From: DASQUK01 sp035697145
Lineage (GTDB): Bacteria > Actinomycetota > Acidimicrobiia > Acidimicrobiales > VFJN01
Assembly: GCA_035697145.1 (NCBI GenBank)
Contig: DASSDL010000080.1
Location: 35,497 to 99,496, forward strand
Length of the DNA stretch: 64,000 bases
Reading direction: 5' to 3'
Below are positions 23,857 through 33,257 of this stretch, piece after piece. Each line of letters begins with the position of its first letter. Position 1 is the first letter of the stretch. The notes below the pieces were generated by a model. It ran no database searches and was not told the origin of the DNA. It worked only from the letters and a program-made list of their open reading frames with translations. A program made the position numbers and the translations under genes.

Positions 23857-25285
23857 CGAGGTAGGCCCCCAGGCCGTGGCGGCCGCCCTCGCGCCCGTAG
23901 CCCGATTCCTTGTAGCCGCCGAACGGGCTGGCGGGATCGAAGCGGTTGAACGTGTTGGCCCACACCACCCCTGCCCGCAGCTGGCGCGCCATCCACAGGA
24001 TGCGGCTGCCCTTGTCGGTCCAGACGCCGGCCGAGAGCCCGTAGGGGGTGTTGTTGGCCTTCTCGACGGCCTCGATGGGGGTGCGGAAGGTGAGGACCGA
24101 CAGCACGGGGCCGAAGATCTCCTCGCGGGCGATGCGGTGCGACTGCGACACGCCCGTGAACACGGTGGGCGGGAACCAGAAGCCCCGCTCGGGCAGCTCA
24201 CAGGGCGGCGACCAGCGCTCTGCGCCCTCGGTCTCTCCGACCTCGGACAGCATGCGGATCTTGTCGAGCTGCTCGGCGCTGTTGATGGCCCCGATGTCGG
24301 TGTTCTTGTCGAGCGGGTCGCCGAGGCGGAGGGTCGTGAGGCGGCGCTTGAGCCCCGCCAGCAGTTCGTCCGCCACCGACTCCTGCACCAGCAGCCGGCT
24401 GCCCGCACAGCAGACGTGGCCCTGGTTGAAGAAGATGCCGTTGACGATGCCCTCGACCGCCTGGTCGAGGGGGGCGTCGTCGAACACGACGTTGGCGGCC
24501 TTGCCGCCCAGCTCCAGGGTGACCTTCTTGCGGGTGCCGGCCACGGCGCGGGCGATCTGGCGCCCGACCTCGGTCGAGCCCGTGAACGCCACCTTGTCGA
24601 CCCCGGGGTGCTCGACCAGCGCCCGGCCGGTCTCGCCAGCGCCGGTCACGATGTTGACGACGCCCGGCGGCAGGTCTGCCTGCTGGCAGATGTCGGCAAA
24701 CGCCAGTGCGGTCAGGGGCGTCGTCTCGGCCGGCTTGAGCACCACCGTGTTGCCGCACGCCAAAGCCGGGGCGATCTTCCAGGCCAGCATCAGCAGGGGG
24801 AAGTTCCACGGGATCACCTGGGCGGCCACCCCGAGGGGCCGGGGACCGGGACCGAAGCCGGCGTAGTCGAGCTTGTCGGCCCAGCCGGCGTAGTAGAAGA
24901 AGTGGGCGGCCACCAGGGGAACGTCGACGTCGCGGCTCTCGCGGATGGGTTTGCCGTTGTCGATGGTCTCGAGCACCGCCAGCTCTCGGGACCGCTCCTG
25001 CACCAGGCGGGCCAATCGATAGAGGTACTTGCCGCGGTCGCGGCCGCTCAGTCGGGACCAGGCGCCGTCGTAGGCGGCTCGGGCGGCGTCGACCGCCCGG
25101 TCGACGTCCTGGGGGCCGGCGGCCACGACCTCGGACAGCACCTCTTCTGTGGCCGGATTGACCGTCTTGAAACGGCTTCCGTCAATGGGGTCGACCATCT
25201 CGCCGCCGATGTACAGCCCGTACGACGGCTGGATGTCGACGATCGAGCGGGATTCTGGTGCGGGGGCGTACTCGAAGGTTGGCAT
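23849..25285 (-). CDS. Aldehyde dehydrogenase (acetaldehyde, with deoC)
   Basis: A 478-residue NAD(P)-dependent ALDH. Catalytic residues are visible: Asn161 in VIPWNFPLL, Glu258 in TLELGGK and Cys292 in NQGHVCCAGSR. The late EEIFGPVLSVLTF and SPFGGYKESGYGREGG motifs complete the family pattern. It lies 13 bases after deoC on the same strand, so oxidation of the acetaldehyde released by deoxyribose-phosphate aldolase to acetate is the likely role. ATG at 25285 is chosen because the frame upstream is the antisense of deoC. It overlaps the truncated homologue downstream. Confidence 0.92.
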   Translation of the reverse strand: MPTFEYAPAPESRSIVDIQPSYGLYIGGEMVDPIDGSRFKTVNPATEEVLSEVVAAGPQDVDRAVDAARAAYDGAWSRLSGRDRGKYLYRLARLVQERSRELAVLETIDNGKPIRESRDVDVPLVAAHFFYYAGWADKLDYAGFGPGPRPLGVAAQVIPWNFPLLMLAWKIAPALACGNTVVLKPAETTPLTALAFADICQQADLPPGVVNIVTGAGETGRALVEHPGVDKVAFTGSTEVGRQIARAVAGTRKKVTLELGGKAANVVFDDAPLDQAVEGIVNGIFFNQGHVCCAGSRLLVQESVADELLAGLKRRLTTLRLGDPLDKNTDIGAINSAEQLDKIRMLSEVGETEGAERWSPPCELPERGFWFPPTVFTGVSQSHRIAREEIFGPVLSVLTFRTPIEAVEKANNTPYGLSAGVWTDKGSRILWMARQLRAGVVWANTFNRFDPASPFGGYKESGYGREGGRHGLGAYLDV

Positions 25286-25298
25286 GGTCGTTGCCCGG

Positions 25299-26249
25299 TC
25301 AGTCGAGGGTGAAGTAGTCAGGGCCGGCGTAGCGGCCGGTGGTGAGCTTCTGGCGTTGCATGAGGAGGTCGTTGAGCAGGCTGGACGCACCGAAGCGGAA
25401 CCAGTCGGGGCTGAGCCAGTCGTCGCCCGCCACCTCGTTGACCACGACCAGGTAGCGCACGGCATCCTTGGCGGCCCGGATCCCGCCGGCAGCCTTGACC
25501 CCGACCTGCCGCCCGGCCTGGTCGCGGTAGTCGCGCACCGCCTCGAGCATCACCAACGTCACCGGGAGCGTGGCGGCGGGTGAGATCTTGCCGGTCGAGG
25601 TCTTGATGAAGTCGCCGCCCGCCAGCATGGCCAGCCACGACGCCCGGCGGACGTTGTCGTAGGTGGCCAGCTCGCCCGTCTCCAGGATCACCTTGAGGTG
25701 AGCGTCACCGCTGGCCTGCTTGGTGGCGACGATCTCGTCGTACACGTCGAGGTAGCGCCCGGCGAGGAACGCGCCCCGGTCGATGACCATGTCGATCTCG
25801 TCGGCGCCGGCGGCGACGGCGGCCTTCGTGTCGGCGAGCTTCACGTCGAGCGGGGCGCGGCCGGAGGGAAACGCGGTGGCGACGGCGGCGATGTGGATGC
25901 TCGATCCCGCGAGCGCCTCGACCGCCGTCGGCACGAGGTCGCCGTAGACACAGATGGCGGCCACCGGCGGGCACGAGGGGTCGGTGGGGTCGGGCCGGCG
26001 TCCCTTGGCGCACAGGGCCCGGACCTTGCCGGGTGTGTCCTGGCCCTCGAGCGTGGTGAGATCCACCATCCGGATCGCCAGGTCCAGGGCGAAGGCCTTG
26101 GCCGTGGTCTTGATGGAGCGCGTGGCGAGCGTGGCCGCCCGCGCCTCGACGCCGACCTGGTCGACACCCGGCAGCCCATGGAGGAAGCGCCGCAGCGTGT
26201 CGTTGCTGGCGGTGACGTCGGCGAGGCCCGCAGGAACGGTGACGGTCAC
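25299..26249 (-). CDS. deoC: Deoxyribose-phosphate aldolase
   Basis: A 316-residue DeoC, which cleaves 2-deoxyribose-5-phosphate to glyceraldehyde-3-phosphate and acetaldehyde. The Schiff-base lysine is Lys216 in GGDFIKTSTGK, the proton-relay lysine is Lys252 in VGVKAAGGIR, and the catalytic acid lies in GADEIDMVID. At 316 residues it is of the longer type, with a CYGD segment (AICVYGDLVP) and a C-terminal extension ending in YFTLD. Start GTG at 26249. It heads the deoC-ALDH-ALDH operon and completes deoxynucleoside catabolism started by the thymidine phosphorylase a few kilobases away. Confidence 0.94.
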   Translation of the reverse strand: MTVTVPAGLADVTASNDTLRRFLHGLPGVDQVGVEARAATLATRSIKTTAKAFALDLAIRMVDLTTLEGQDTPGKVRALCAKGRRPDPTDPSCPPVAAICVYGDLVPTAVEALAGSSIHIAAVATAFPSGRAPLDVKLADTKAAVAAGADEIDMVIDRGAFLAGRYLDVYDEIVATKQASGDAHLKVILETGELATYDNVRRASWLAMLAGGDFIKTSTGKISPAATLPVTLVMLEAVRDYRDQAGRQVGVKAAGGIRAAKDAVRYLVVVNEVAGDDWLSPDWFRFGASSLLNDLLMQRQKLTTGRYAGPDYFTLD

Positions 26250-26310
26250 GAGGAGACCTCGTGACCGGACGACCGCGCGACCGCCAGGGAGCCGGGCGGC
26301 GATGGGGTGC

Positions 26311-26365
26311 GGGGGCGCAGCCCCCGGGGAGACACGGTCACCCGTTCAGACACGGTCACCCGTTC
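26311..26365. repeat. Hairpin plus 18-bp tandem duplication in the deoC/HNH gap
   Basis: GGGGGC-GCA-GCCCCC (26311-26325) is a perfect 6-bp stem of a kind often seen between actinobacterial genes. It is followed by two tandem copies of AGACACGGTCACCCGTTC (26330-26347 and 26348-26365). The remainder of the 316-base gap between deoC and the HNH gene (26250-26565) shows no gene; only its last 35 bases are recognisable, as a promoter. Confidence 0.6.
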
Positions 26366-26530
26366 AGGCTACTGCCAGGTGCCCGGAGCGTCGCCTGGGG
26401 CTCGGTGCACGAGTCGGCGCGTCCGGGGCCGCGTCCGCTGAAGGGGGCGCACGTGGGCGGGGCGCGTGGTCCGGTTCGGGGGATTCGGGATCCGCCTCGC
26501 CGGGTCTTGGCCCAATCCGATCCAACGGAC

Positions 26531-26565
26531 TTGTACTCGTACACATGTTCGAGTATTGTAGTCAT
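26531..26565 (+). promoter_or_regulatory. LexA (SOS) box inside the HNH gene promoter
   Basis: TCGTACACATGTTCGA (26537-26552) matches the mycobacterial SOS consensus TCGAACRNRYGTTCGA at all but one position. It lies within the 17-base spacer between TTGTAC (26531-26536) and TATTGT (26554-26559). The -10 ends six bases before the ATG at 26566. LexA bound here would block polymerase, giving a DNA-damage-inducible, leaderless message. Confidence 0.75.
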
Positions 26566-27876
26566 ATGTCGTTGACTGAGGCTGCCGAGAAGAGCACGAG
26601 CGGTGTCGGCTCGTTGGAGCGGCGGGTGGCGGAGACGGTGGGCTTGTTGAACGTGGTCACGGCCGAGTTGGTGGGCCTGATCGGTGAGGCGTTGCGGACC
26701 GGTGGATGGGCGGGGTTCGGTATCCGCTCACCGGAGCATTGGGTGGTGTGGCGTTGTGGCGTGTCACCGGCCCGGGCCCGGCGCCTGGTAGGGCTGGCGC
26801 GGGCGCTCGAGGGGTTGCCCCAGAGCGCGGGGTTGTTCGAGGCGGGGTCGTTGAGCGAGGACCAGGCGGCGGTGATCGTCCGGCACACCGACGCCGATCA
26901 CGACCGTCAGGTGGCCGAGCTGGCACCGTCGTTGACGGTGCCGCAGCTGGGCCGGGTGCTGCCCAGCCTGCCCCGGGCCGAGCCCGACCGGCCGTCCGAT
27001 CACGCGTCCGACGACGACCATGGTGACAGCTCGCCCGCCGCGCCCGAAGCCCAGAGCCGGCGAGCGGTGCGCTTCGCCTATGGCGACGATGGCATGTGGT
27101 GGTGCTCGGTGCGGTTGCGTTCCGATGAGGGGGCGCTGGTGCAAAAGGCGTTGGAGGTGGGCCGCGACCGAGAGTTCCGGGTGCGGCACCCCAACCGTCG
27201 CGACGGCGACGCGGGTGACCCCGGCGACGTGTCCTGGGCCGACGGGTTGTTGCGCCTGGCACGGGTGGGTCTCGACGCCCTCGACAACACCACCGCGGCG
27301 GGACGGCCGCCGGGCGAACGCACGCAGGTGATCCTGCATCTCGACGCCGACAGGCAGGCGCCGCCCCGCCTGCATCTGGGCCCGGTGCTGCCGACGGCGG
27401 TCGCCGACTACCTGTCCTGCGATGCCACGGTGCGGTACCTGCTGTTGCGGCACGGCCAGCCGCTGGCCATGGGCCGCCGCGAACGCACCGTCGGGCCTCG
27501 CTTGCGGGCCGTGATCGAACACCGCGACGGCGGCTGCCGGGTCCGGGGCTGCGACCAGGCCCGCTGGCTGCACATCCACCACCTGGTGCATTGGAGCCAC
27601 GGTGGCCGGACCGACCCGCACAACCTGCTGGCCCTGTGTGCGCCGCACCACCGCATGGTGCATCGCGGGCTACTCACCATCGACGGCGACCCCGCCGATC
27701 CCGCCGGGCTGACTTTCACGGACCACCGGGGCCGCCGCCTCGAACCCGCCCCACCACAACCACCAACCACCGACACCCCGACCACGGAAGCCGCCCGTCG
27801 CCAGGGCCTCCCACCACCCGACTGGCAACACCCATCCGGCGAACGCCTGGACCACCGCTGGATCAGTTGGAACTAG
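26566..27876 (+). CDS. DUF222/13E12-family HNH endonuclease protein, SOS-controlled
   Basis: A 436-residue protein with an N-terminal DUF222 helical domain (VGLLNVVTAELVGLIGEAL, WVVWRCGVSPARARRLVGLA) and a C-terminal HNH domain at about 324-366. The latter has CRVRGCDQARWLHIHH, then NLLALCAPHHRMVH; the two CxxC-like pairs and the H-N-H triad are present. These 13E12-type proteins are abundant in actinobacteria, and several in Mycobacterium tuberculosis are LexA-regulated. I chose ATG at 26566 over the one at 26545 because the latter lies inside the LexA box. The tail is proline/threonine-rich. DNA target unknown. Confidence 0.9.
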   Translation: MSLTEAAEKSTSGVGSLERRVAETVGLLNVVTAELVGLIGEALRTGGWAGFGIRSPEHWVVWRCGVSPARARRLVGLARALEGLPQSAGLFEAGSLSEDQAAVIVRHTDADHDRQVAELAPSLTVPQLGRVLPSLPRAEPDRPSDHASDDDHGDSSPAAPEAQSRRAVRFAYGDDGMWWCSVRLRSDEGALVQKALEVGRDREFRVRHPNRRDGDAGDPGDVSWADGLLRLARVGLDALDNTTAAGRPPGERTQVILHLDADRQAPPRLHLGPVLPTAVADYLSCDATVRYLLLRHGQPLAMGRRERTVGPRLRAVIEHRDGGCRVRGCDQARWLHIHHLVHWSHGGRTDPHNLLALCAPHHRMVHRGLLTIDGDPADPAGLTFTDHRGRRLEPAPPQPPTTDTPTTEAARRQGLPPPDWQHPSGERLDHRWISWN

Positions 27877-27948
27877 CGGCGAATGCGACCTCACGCACAG
27901 CGCTCCGCCTGACTCGTTCGGCCAGGCCGAGTAGGGCACGCGTGCCGG

Positions 27949-29028
27949 CTACAGCGCCTCGGCCCGGAGGGCGGAGAAGCCGGGCTTGATCGTGCCCTCG
28001 ATGATCCGCAGCCGCTGGTCGAAGGGCCAGAACGACGACTTCATCGCGTTGATGGTGAGCCACTGGAGCTCGTCCCAGCCGTAGCCGAACGCCTCGACCA
28101 GCTTGTACAGCTCGTCGCTGAGCGTGATGTCGGACATCAGCCGGTTGTCGGTGTTGACCGTCACCCGGAAGCGCAACGCGGTCAGCAGCCCGATGGGGTG
28201 CTCGCCGATCGACGGGGCCACGCCGGTGTGGACGTTGGACGTGGGGCACATCTCCAGCGGCACCCGCCGGTCCCGCACGAAGGCCGCCAGCCGGCCCAGC
28301 GTGGCCCGGCCTTCGTCGTCGACGGCGATGTCGTCGACGATCCGGACGCCGTGCCCAAGCCGCTCGGCACTGCAGAGCTGCAGCGCCTCCCAGATCGACG
28401 GCAGGCCGAACGCCTCGCCCGCGTGGATGGTGATGTGGCTGTTGGCCTTGGCGATCTCCTGGAAGGCGGCGAGGTGGCGTGTGGGTGGGTTGCCGGCCTC
28501 GCTCCCGGCGATGTCGAACCCGACGACGCCGGCGTCGCGGTGCCGAAGGGCCAGCTGAGCGATCTCGCTCGAGTTGGCAGCGTGGCGCATGGCCGTGGCG
28601 AGGGTTCCGATCGTGATGCCGCGGCCGGCGGCACCGAGCCGGAAACCCTCGAGCACCGCCTCGACCACCTCGTCGAGCGTCAGCCCCCCCTGGATGTGCT
28701 GCTCGGGGGCGAAGCGCACCTCGGCGTAGACGACGCCGTCGTCGGCCAGGTCCTCGGCGCATTCCGCGGCGACCCGCTGCAGTGCGTCCTTCGTCTGCAT
28801 GACGCCGGTGGTGTGCTCGAAGGTCTCGAGGTAGAGGTCGAGGTCGTGGCGGTAGGCGCCCTCGGTGAACCACCGCGCCAGCTCCCCGGCGTCGGTGGTG
28901 GGCAGCGTGTGGCCCACCTCGCGAGCCAGCTCGATGACTGTGGTGGGTCGCAGTCCACCGTCGAGATGGTCGTGCAGCAGCACCTTGGGGGCTCGCCGGA
29001 CCTGATCGAGGCTGGGTAGGGCCGCCAT
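27949..29028 (-). CDS. add: Adenosine deaminase
   Basis: A 359-residue metal-dependent purine deaminase converting adenosine and deoxyadenosine to inosine forms. Zinc ligands and catalytic residues are all visible: His19 and His21 in LHDHLDG, His202 and Glu205 in IHAGE, His226 in LGHG, and Asp294 in VNTDN. The length matches bacterial Add. It is the last gene of a minus-strand run that begins with the BMP lipoprotein, 34 bases after the thymidine phosphorylase, so it is fed by nucleosides taken up by that transporter. Confidence 0.95.
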   Translation of the reverse strand: MAALPSLDQVRRAPKVLLHDHLDGGLRPTTVIELAREVGHTLPTTDAGELARWFTEGAYRHDLDLYLETFEHTTGVMQTKDALQRVAAECAEDLADDGVVYAEVRFAPEQHIQGGLTLDEVVEAVLEGFRLGAAGRGITIGTLATAMRHAANSSEIAQLALRHRDAGVVGFDIAGSEAGNPPTRHLAAFQEIAKANSHITIHAGEAFGLPSIWEALQLCSAERLGHGVRIVDDIAVDDEGRATLGRLAAFVRDRRVPLEMCPTSNVHTGVAPSIGEHPIGLLTALRFRVTVNTDNRLMSDITLSDELYKLVEAFGYGWDELQWLTINAMKSSFWPFDQRLRIIEGTIKPGFSALRAEAL

Positions 29029-29062
29029 GGAGGAACGCTACCGCCCGACCTCCCCCAACCAC

Positions 29063-30349
29063 TCAGGCGATGCGATCGACGACCAAGGGGCGGGGCTCCG
29101 GCGGCTCCGGCCCCACCTCGAGGGCGCCGTCGAGCGCGGCGAGGGCGCCCTCCAGCCGGGTGGGGTCGTCGCAGTGCAGAACGAGCACCGGCTCGCCGGC
29201 CTCCACCCAGTCGCCCGGCTTGTGCAGGCACACCGCGCCCGCGGTGGGGGACACCGGGTCCTCCTTGCGTGACCGCCCGGCGCCCAAGCGCCATACCGCA
29301 ACGCCCACGGCCCGGGCATCGAGGCGGTGCAGGTAGCCCCCGGCCGGCACCATGACCTCGTGTTGCACGGTGGCGACGGGCAGCACCGCGTCGGGGTCGC
29401 CACCCTGGGCCCGGATCATGGCGTCCCACACCGCGTGCGCCCGCCCGTCGGCCAGCGCCGCCACCGGGTCGGCACCCGGGGACGAGTCGAGACCGGCCAG
29501 CGCCAGCATCTCGGCGGCCAGGGCCAGGGTGACCTCGACCACGTCGGGCGGACCGCCGCCCCGGAGGACCTCGACCCCCTCGGCCACCTCGAGGCCATTG
29601 CCACAGGCGCGGCCCAGGGGGGTGTCCATGTCGGTGATCAACGCCACCGTGCGGACGCCGTGGGCCTGGCCCAACGTCACCATCGTCTCGGCGAGCCGTC
29701 GCGCCCGGTCGATCTCCGGGAGGAAGGCGCCCGAGCCCACCTTGACGTCGAGCACCAGCGCCCCGGTGCCCTCGGCGATCTTCTTGGACATGATCGAGCT
29801 GGCGATGAGGGGGATGGCCTCGACGGTGGCCGTGACGTCACGCAGGGCGTAGAGCTTTCGGTCGGCCGGGCACAGCGTGTCGCTGGCGGCGCAGATCACG
29901 ACGCCGACGTTGCGCAACTGGGCGACCATCCGCTCGGTGGGCAGCGTGGCCTGCCACCCGGGGATGGCCTCGAGCTTGTCGAGCGTGCCGCCGGTATGGC
30001 CGAGCCCCCGTCCGGAGAGCTGGGGGACCGCGGCCCCGCAGGCCGCCACCAGCGGCGCCAGCGGGAGCGACACCTTGTCGCCCACCCCGCCAGTCGAGTG
30101 CTTGTCGACCGTTGGCCGGCCCACGGACGAGAGGTCGAGGCGCTCGCCCGAGTCGATCATCGCCTGGGTCCACGATGCCAGCTCGTCTGGTTCCATGTCG
30201 CGCAGGAGGATCGCCATGCACAGCGCCGCGGCCTGCTCGTCGGCGATGGTGCCTGCGGTGTAGCCCTCCACGAAGAACCGCACCTGCTCGTCGGACAAGC
30301 GGCCGCCGTCGCGCTTGGTTCGGATGACGTCGAGGATGTCAGTGGCCAC
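29063..30349 (-). CDS. deoA: Thymidine (pyrimidine-nucleoside) phosphorylase
   Basis: A 428-residue enzyme that splits thymidine, deoxyuridine or uridine with phosphate into base and pentose-1-phosphate. The family signature is present: phosphate-binding KHSTGGVGDK (83-92), then SGRGLGHTGGTLDKLE and the SSIMSKKIAEGTGALVLDVK segment. The C-terminal hammerhead domain includes RKEDPVSPTAG. Start GTG at 30349 shares one base with the cytidine deaminase stop (TAGTG), so the two are coupled. Uracil from this reaction could be recycled by the nearby Upp. Confidence 0.94.
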   Translation of the reverse strand: MATDILDVIRTKRDGGRLSDEQVRFFVEGYTAGTIADEQAAALCMAILLRDMEPDELASWTQAMIDSGERLDLSSVGRPTVDKHSTGGVGDKVSLPLAPLVAACGAAVPQLSGRGLGHTGGTLDKLEAIPGWQATLPTERMVAQLRNVGVVICAASDTLCPADRKLYALRDVTATVEAIPLIASSIMSKKIAEGTGALVLDVKVGSGAFLPEIDRARRLAETMVTLGQAHGVRTVALITDMDTPLGRACGNGLEVAEGVEVLRGGGPPDVVEVTLALAAEMLALAGLDSSPGADPVAALADGRAHAVWDAMIRAQGGDPDAVLPVATVQHEVMVPAGGYLHRLDARAVGVAVWRLGAGRSRKEDPVSPTAGAVCLHKPGDWVEAGEPVLVLHCDDPTRLEGALAALDGALEVGPEPPEPRPLVVDRIA

Positions 30350-30723
30350 TACTCGAGGTCCTCGGGGCCGAAGGCGCCCGGAAGCAACTCGGCCATGCGT
30401 ACCTCGTTGACGAGCAGTTCGGATCCGCCGGCCTCGTAGAGCAGTTGCCGGCAGCGACCGCAACAGGACAGGACGCGGCCGTCGGGATCGGACACCGCAA
30501 CCGCGACCAGCCGCCCCCCACCGCCGGCGTGGAGGGCGGAGACGAGCCCGCACTCGGCGCACAGCGTCAGCCCGTACGAGGCGTTCTCGACGTTGCAGCC
30601 GACGACGACGCGCCCGTCGTCCGTGAGCCCGGCCGCGCCGACCCGGAAGTCCGAGTAGGGGGCGTAGGCCCGCCGCGCCGCCTCGGCGGCGGCCGCGCGC
30701 AACGCCTCCCAGTCGACCGCCAT
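30349..30723 (-). CDS. cdd: Cytidine deaminase
   Basis: A 124-residue zinc enzyme deaminating cytidine and deoxycytidine. The active site is visible: Cys55-Ala-Glu57 in TLCAECG and Cys88 and Cys91 in CCGRCRQLL. The substrate loop AGCNVENASYG appears as VGCNVENASYG. The length matches homotetrameric Cdd. Its ATG directly abuts the stop of the upstream permease with no spacing, and it overlaps deoA. It converts imported cytidine to uridine for DeoA. Confidence 0.94.
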   Translation of the reverse strand: MAVDWEALRAAAAEAARRAYAPYSDFRVGAAGLTDDGRVVVGCNVENASYGLTLCAECGLVSALHAGGGGRLVAVAVSDPDGRVLSCCGRCRQLLYEAGGSELLVNEVRMAELLPGAFGPEDLE

Positions 30724-32022
30724 TCACTCGACCACGTAGGGCACGCCGTCGGCGGCCGGCGGGCGTGACCGCCCCACCAGACCGGCGACCACGATGATGG
30801 TCACGACGTAGGGGGTCATCAGCAGGAACTCCGAGGGGATGGGCGTGTCGAGCACCGCCAGCCGCTGCTGCAGCTCTTCGGAGAACCCGAACACCAGGGC
30901 GGCCATGAACGCTCCCACGGGATGCCAGCGTCCGAGGATGAGCGCGGCCAGGGCGATGAACCCCCGACCGGCCGTCATGTTCTCGTCGAAGCTGCTCACC
31001 GCATCGAGGGTGAACCAGGTGCCGCCGAGCCCGGCGACGGCGCCCCCGAGTATGACCGCGCGGTAGCGAGTCCGCAGCACGTTGATGCCCACCGTGTCGG
31101 CCGCCCGAGGATGCTCGCCGACGGCGCGCACCCGCAGGCCCCAACGCGACCGGAACAGCGCCCACCACAGGCCGAACACCAGCACGAACAGCAGGTACAC
31201 GTAGATCGTGTTGTCGAACAGCAGCGGCCCGACGAACGGCAGGCGGTCGAGGCCGGGGATGCCGAACGCCCGGAAGGAGCCGGGCTCGTTGAGGTGGGGG
31301 TATTCGACGAGCACCCGGGCCGTCAGGTAGCTGGTCATGCCCAGGGCGAAGAAGTTGATGACCGTGCCGCCGATGATCTGGTCGACGCGGTAGCGGATCG
31401 ACATCACCCCGAGGAACGCCCCGAGCAGCACGCCGCTGCCGACCCCGCAGAGCAGGCCCACCCACGTGTTGTCGGCCGCGCTGGCCGTGATCGCCGCCAC
31501 GAAGGCCCCGGTGAGCAGCATGCCCTCGATGCCGATGTTGATGATGCCGGAGCGTTCGCACAGCAGGCCCGCGAGGGCGCCGAACGCCAAGGGGATCGAC
31601 CGGCGCAGCGCGCCGTCGAGCAGGCCGATGATGCTGATGTCGTCGCCTCGGGCCGCCCACGCCAGCAGCGCCACGACGAAGAGGGCCAGTGCGATGCCGA
31701 ACACGAGGTAGATGCGCGTGCGCAGCACGCCGACGACCTGGAGCGTGCCGAGCGCGACGATCACGATGCCGAGCACGATGGCCGTGGTCCTCGCCGGCAG
31801 GGTGAGGTCGGGGATCTGCACGGCATCGGCCTCGCGGCTGAACACGAACGTGAAGTCGAGCCCCGCGTCGCTGCCGAACCCGAACGCCACCAGAGCGATG
31901 AGCCCGAGCACCACCGCGGCCATGCCGAAGCCGATGCGCCGCCGGCGCAGCGGGTCCGCGGCCTCGACCCAGGGCTCGTCCTCCGGTGCGGGGGCCAGCG
32001 GTTCGGTGATCGTCACGGTCAT
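30724..32022 (-). CDS. Nucleoside ABC transporter permease (second)
   Basis: A 432-residue inner-membrane permease of the BPD_transp_2 (RbsC/LivHM-like) family, related to the YufQ/NupQ nucleoside permeases. It has about ten hydrophobic segments; GIINIGIEGMLLTGAFVA and DTVGINVLRTRYRAVILGGAVAG (shortened here: VGINVLRTRYRAVILG) are family hallmarks. The N-terminal 30 residues are acidic and cytoplasmic. It lies seven bases after the other permease and should pair with it as a heterodimer over the two-domain ATPase. Confidence 0.92.
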   Translation of the reverse strand: MTVTITEPLAPAPEDEPWVEAADPLRRRRIGFGMAAVVLGLIALVAFGFGSDAGLDFTFVFSREADAVQIPDLTLPARTTAIVLGIVIVALGTLQVVGVLRTRIYLVFGIALALFVVALLAWAARGDDISIIGLLDGALRRSIPLAFGALAGLLCERSGIINIGIEGMLLTGAFVAAITASAADNTWVGLLCGVGSGVLLGAFLGVMSIRYRVDQIIGGTVINFFALGMTSYLTARVLVEYPHLNEPGSFRAFGIPGLDRLPFVGPLLFDNTIYVYLLFVLVFGLWWALFRSRWGLRVRAVGEHPRAADTVGINVLRTRYRAVILGGAVAGLGGTWFTLDAVSSFDENMTAGRGFIALAALILGRWHPVGAFMAALVFGFSEELQQRLAVLDTPIPSEFLLMTPYVVTIIVVAGLVGRSRPPAADGVPYVVE

Positions 32023-32028
32023 CGCCGC

Positions 32029-33257
32029 CTACCCTCCCCAGCTCGTCGTGAAGGTCTGGCCCGCGCCCCGGCCGGCCCGGATGCGGTAGATCGACCGCAC
32101 GAGCGCCGGCGCCGCCACGAACAGGATGATCAGCGCCTGGATGACGCCGATGATGTCGACCGGGGTCGACGTCGCTGCCTGCATCCCGGTGGCCCCCGAC
32201 CGGAACACGCCGAACAGGAAGGCGGCGCCGAGCACGCCCGCCGGGCTGGCGCGGCCGAGCAGGGCCACGGCTATGGCATCGAACCCGATGAACGAGTAGT
32301 AGCCCCCGCTGAGACTGAAGCTGGGCCGCCCCAGGATGTTGGACGTGCCCGCGAGCCCCGCCAACCCACCGGCGATCAGCATGGCCAGCAGGTAGGTACC
32401 GCCGACCGCCATGCCCGCGTAACGCGACGCGAAGGGATTGGCCCCCACGGCACGCATCCGGAAACCCACCGTCGACCGGTCGAGCAGCCACCACACGACC
32501 ACTGCCGCACCCAGGGCCAGGAACAACCCGGCGTGCACCGTGATGTCGCCGAAGCTGACGTCGGGGAGGCGCGCCGACTCGGCCACCGGCTTGGAGATCG
32601 GGTCCTCGCGACCCGACCGTTGGAATGCGTCGGTTCGCAGCGCGTAGGCGAGCAGCAGGAACGAGATGTAGTTGAGCATGATCGTGGTGATCACCTCGTG
32701 GGCGCCGGTGCGCGCCTTGAGGAACCCGGCGATGCCGCCCCAGACCGCGCCCCCCAAGAAGCCTGCGATCACCGCCACCACCACGTGCAGGACGCGGGGC
32801 AGGTCCCAGGTGAATCCCACCCAGCCGGCGCACATGGCGCCGACCACGAGCTGCCCCGCGCCGCCGATGTTGAACAGCCCGGCCCGGAACGCGAGCGCCA
32901 CGGACAACCCGGCCAGCGCCAGTGGCGTGGCCTCGACCAGCGTGCGGCCGATGGCCCCCTGCGTTCCCAGGGAGCTGGTGTAGAGGCCCTTGTAGGAGTC
33001 GTAGACGATGTCCCACGAGTCGGACAGCGTCCGGCCCGGGTGGCTGAAGAACCCGCCCCACGAGTCGAGCGTGTCGGGGTCGGAGAAGACGATGACCAGC
33101 CCGCCCACCGCCAGCGCCGTGACCAGCGCCAGCACGGGCACGACCAGGCTGTTCGCCAGCGAGCCCAGCGACGCCAGCGGCCCCGGCTTCGCGGCGGCGG
33201 TCGGTGCGCCGGCACCGTCGCCGGTCGGGCCCGGCGGGGCGGCGGCGTCGGTCACGG

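Noticed and set aside
26330..26365. Possible CRISPR repeat
   Set aside because: Only two abutting copies with no spacer, and no cas genes in the window.
30350..33061. Upstream in-frame extension of the thymidine phosphorylase frame
   Set aside because: It runs antiparallel in register through cdd and both permeases with frame-shifted composition; DeoA clearly begins at the GTG at 30349.
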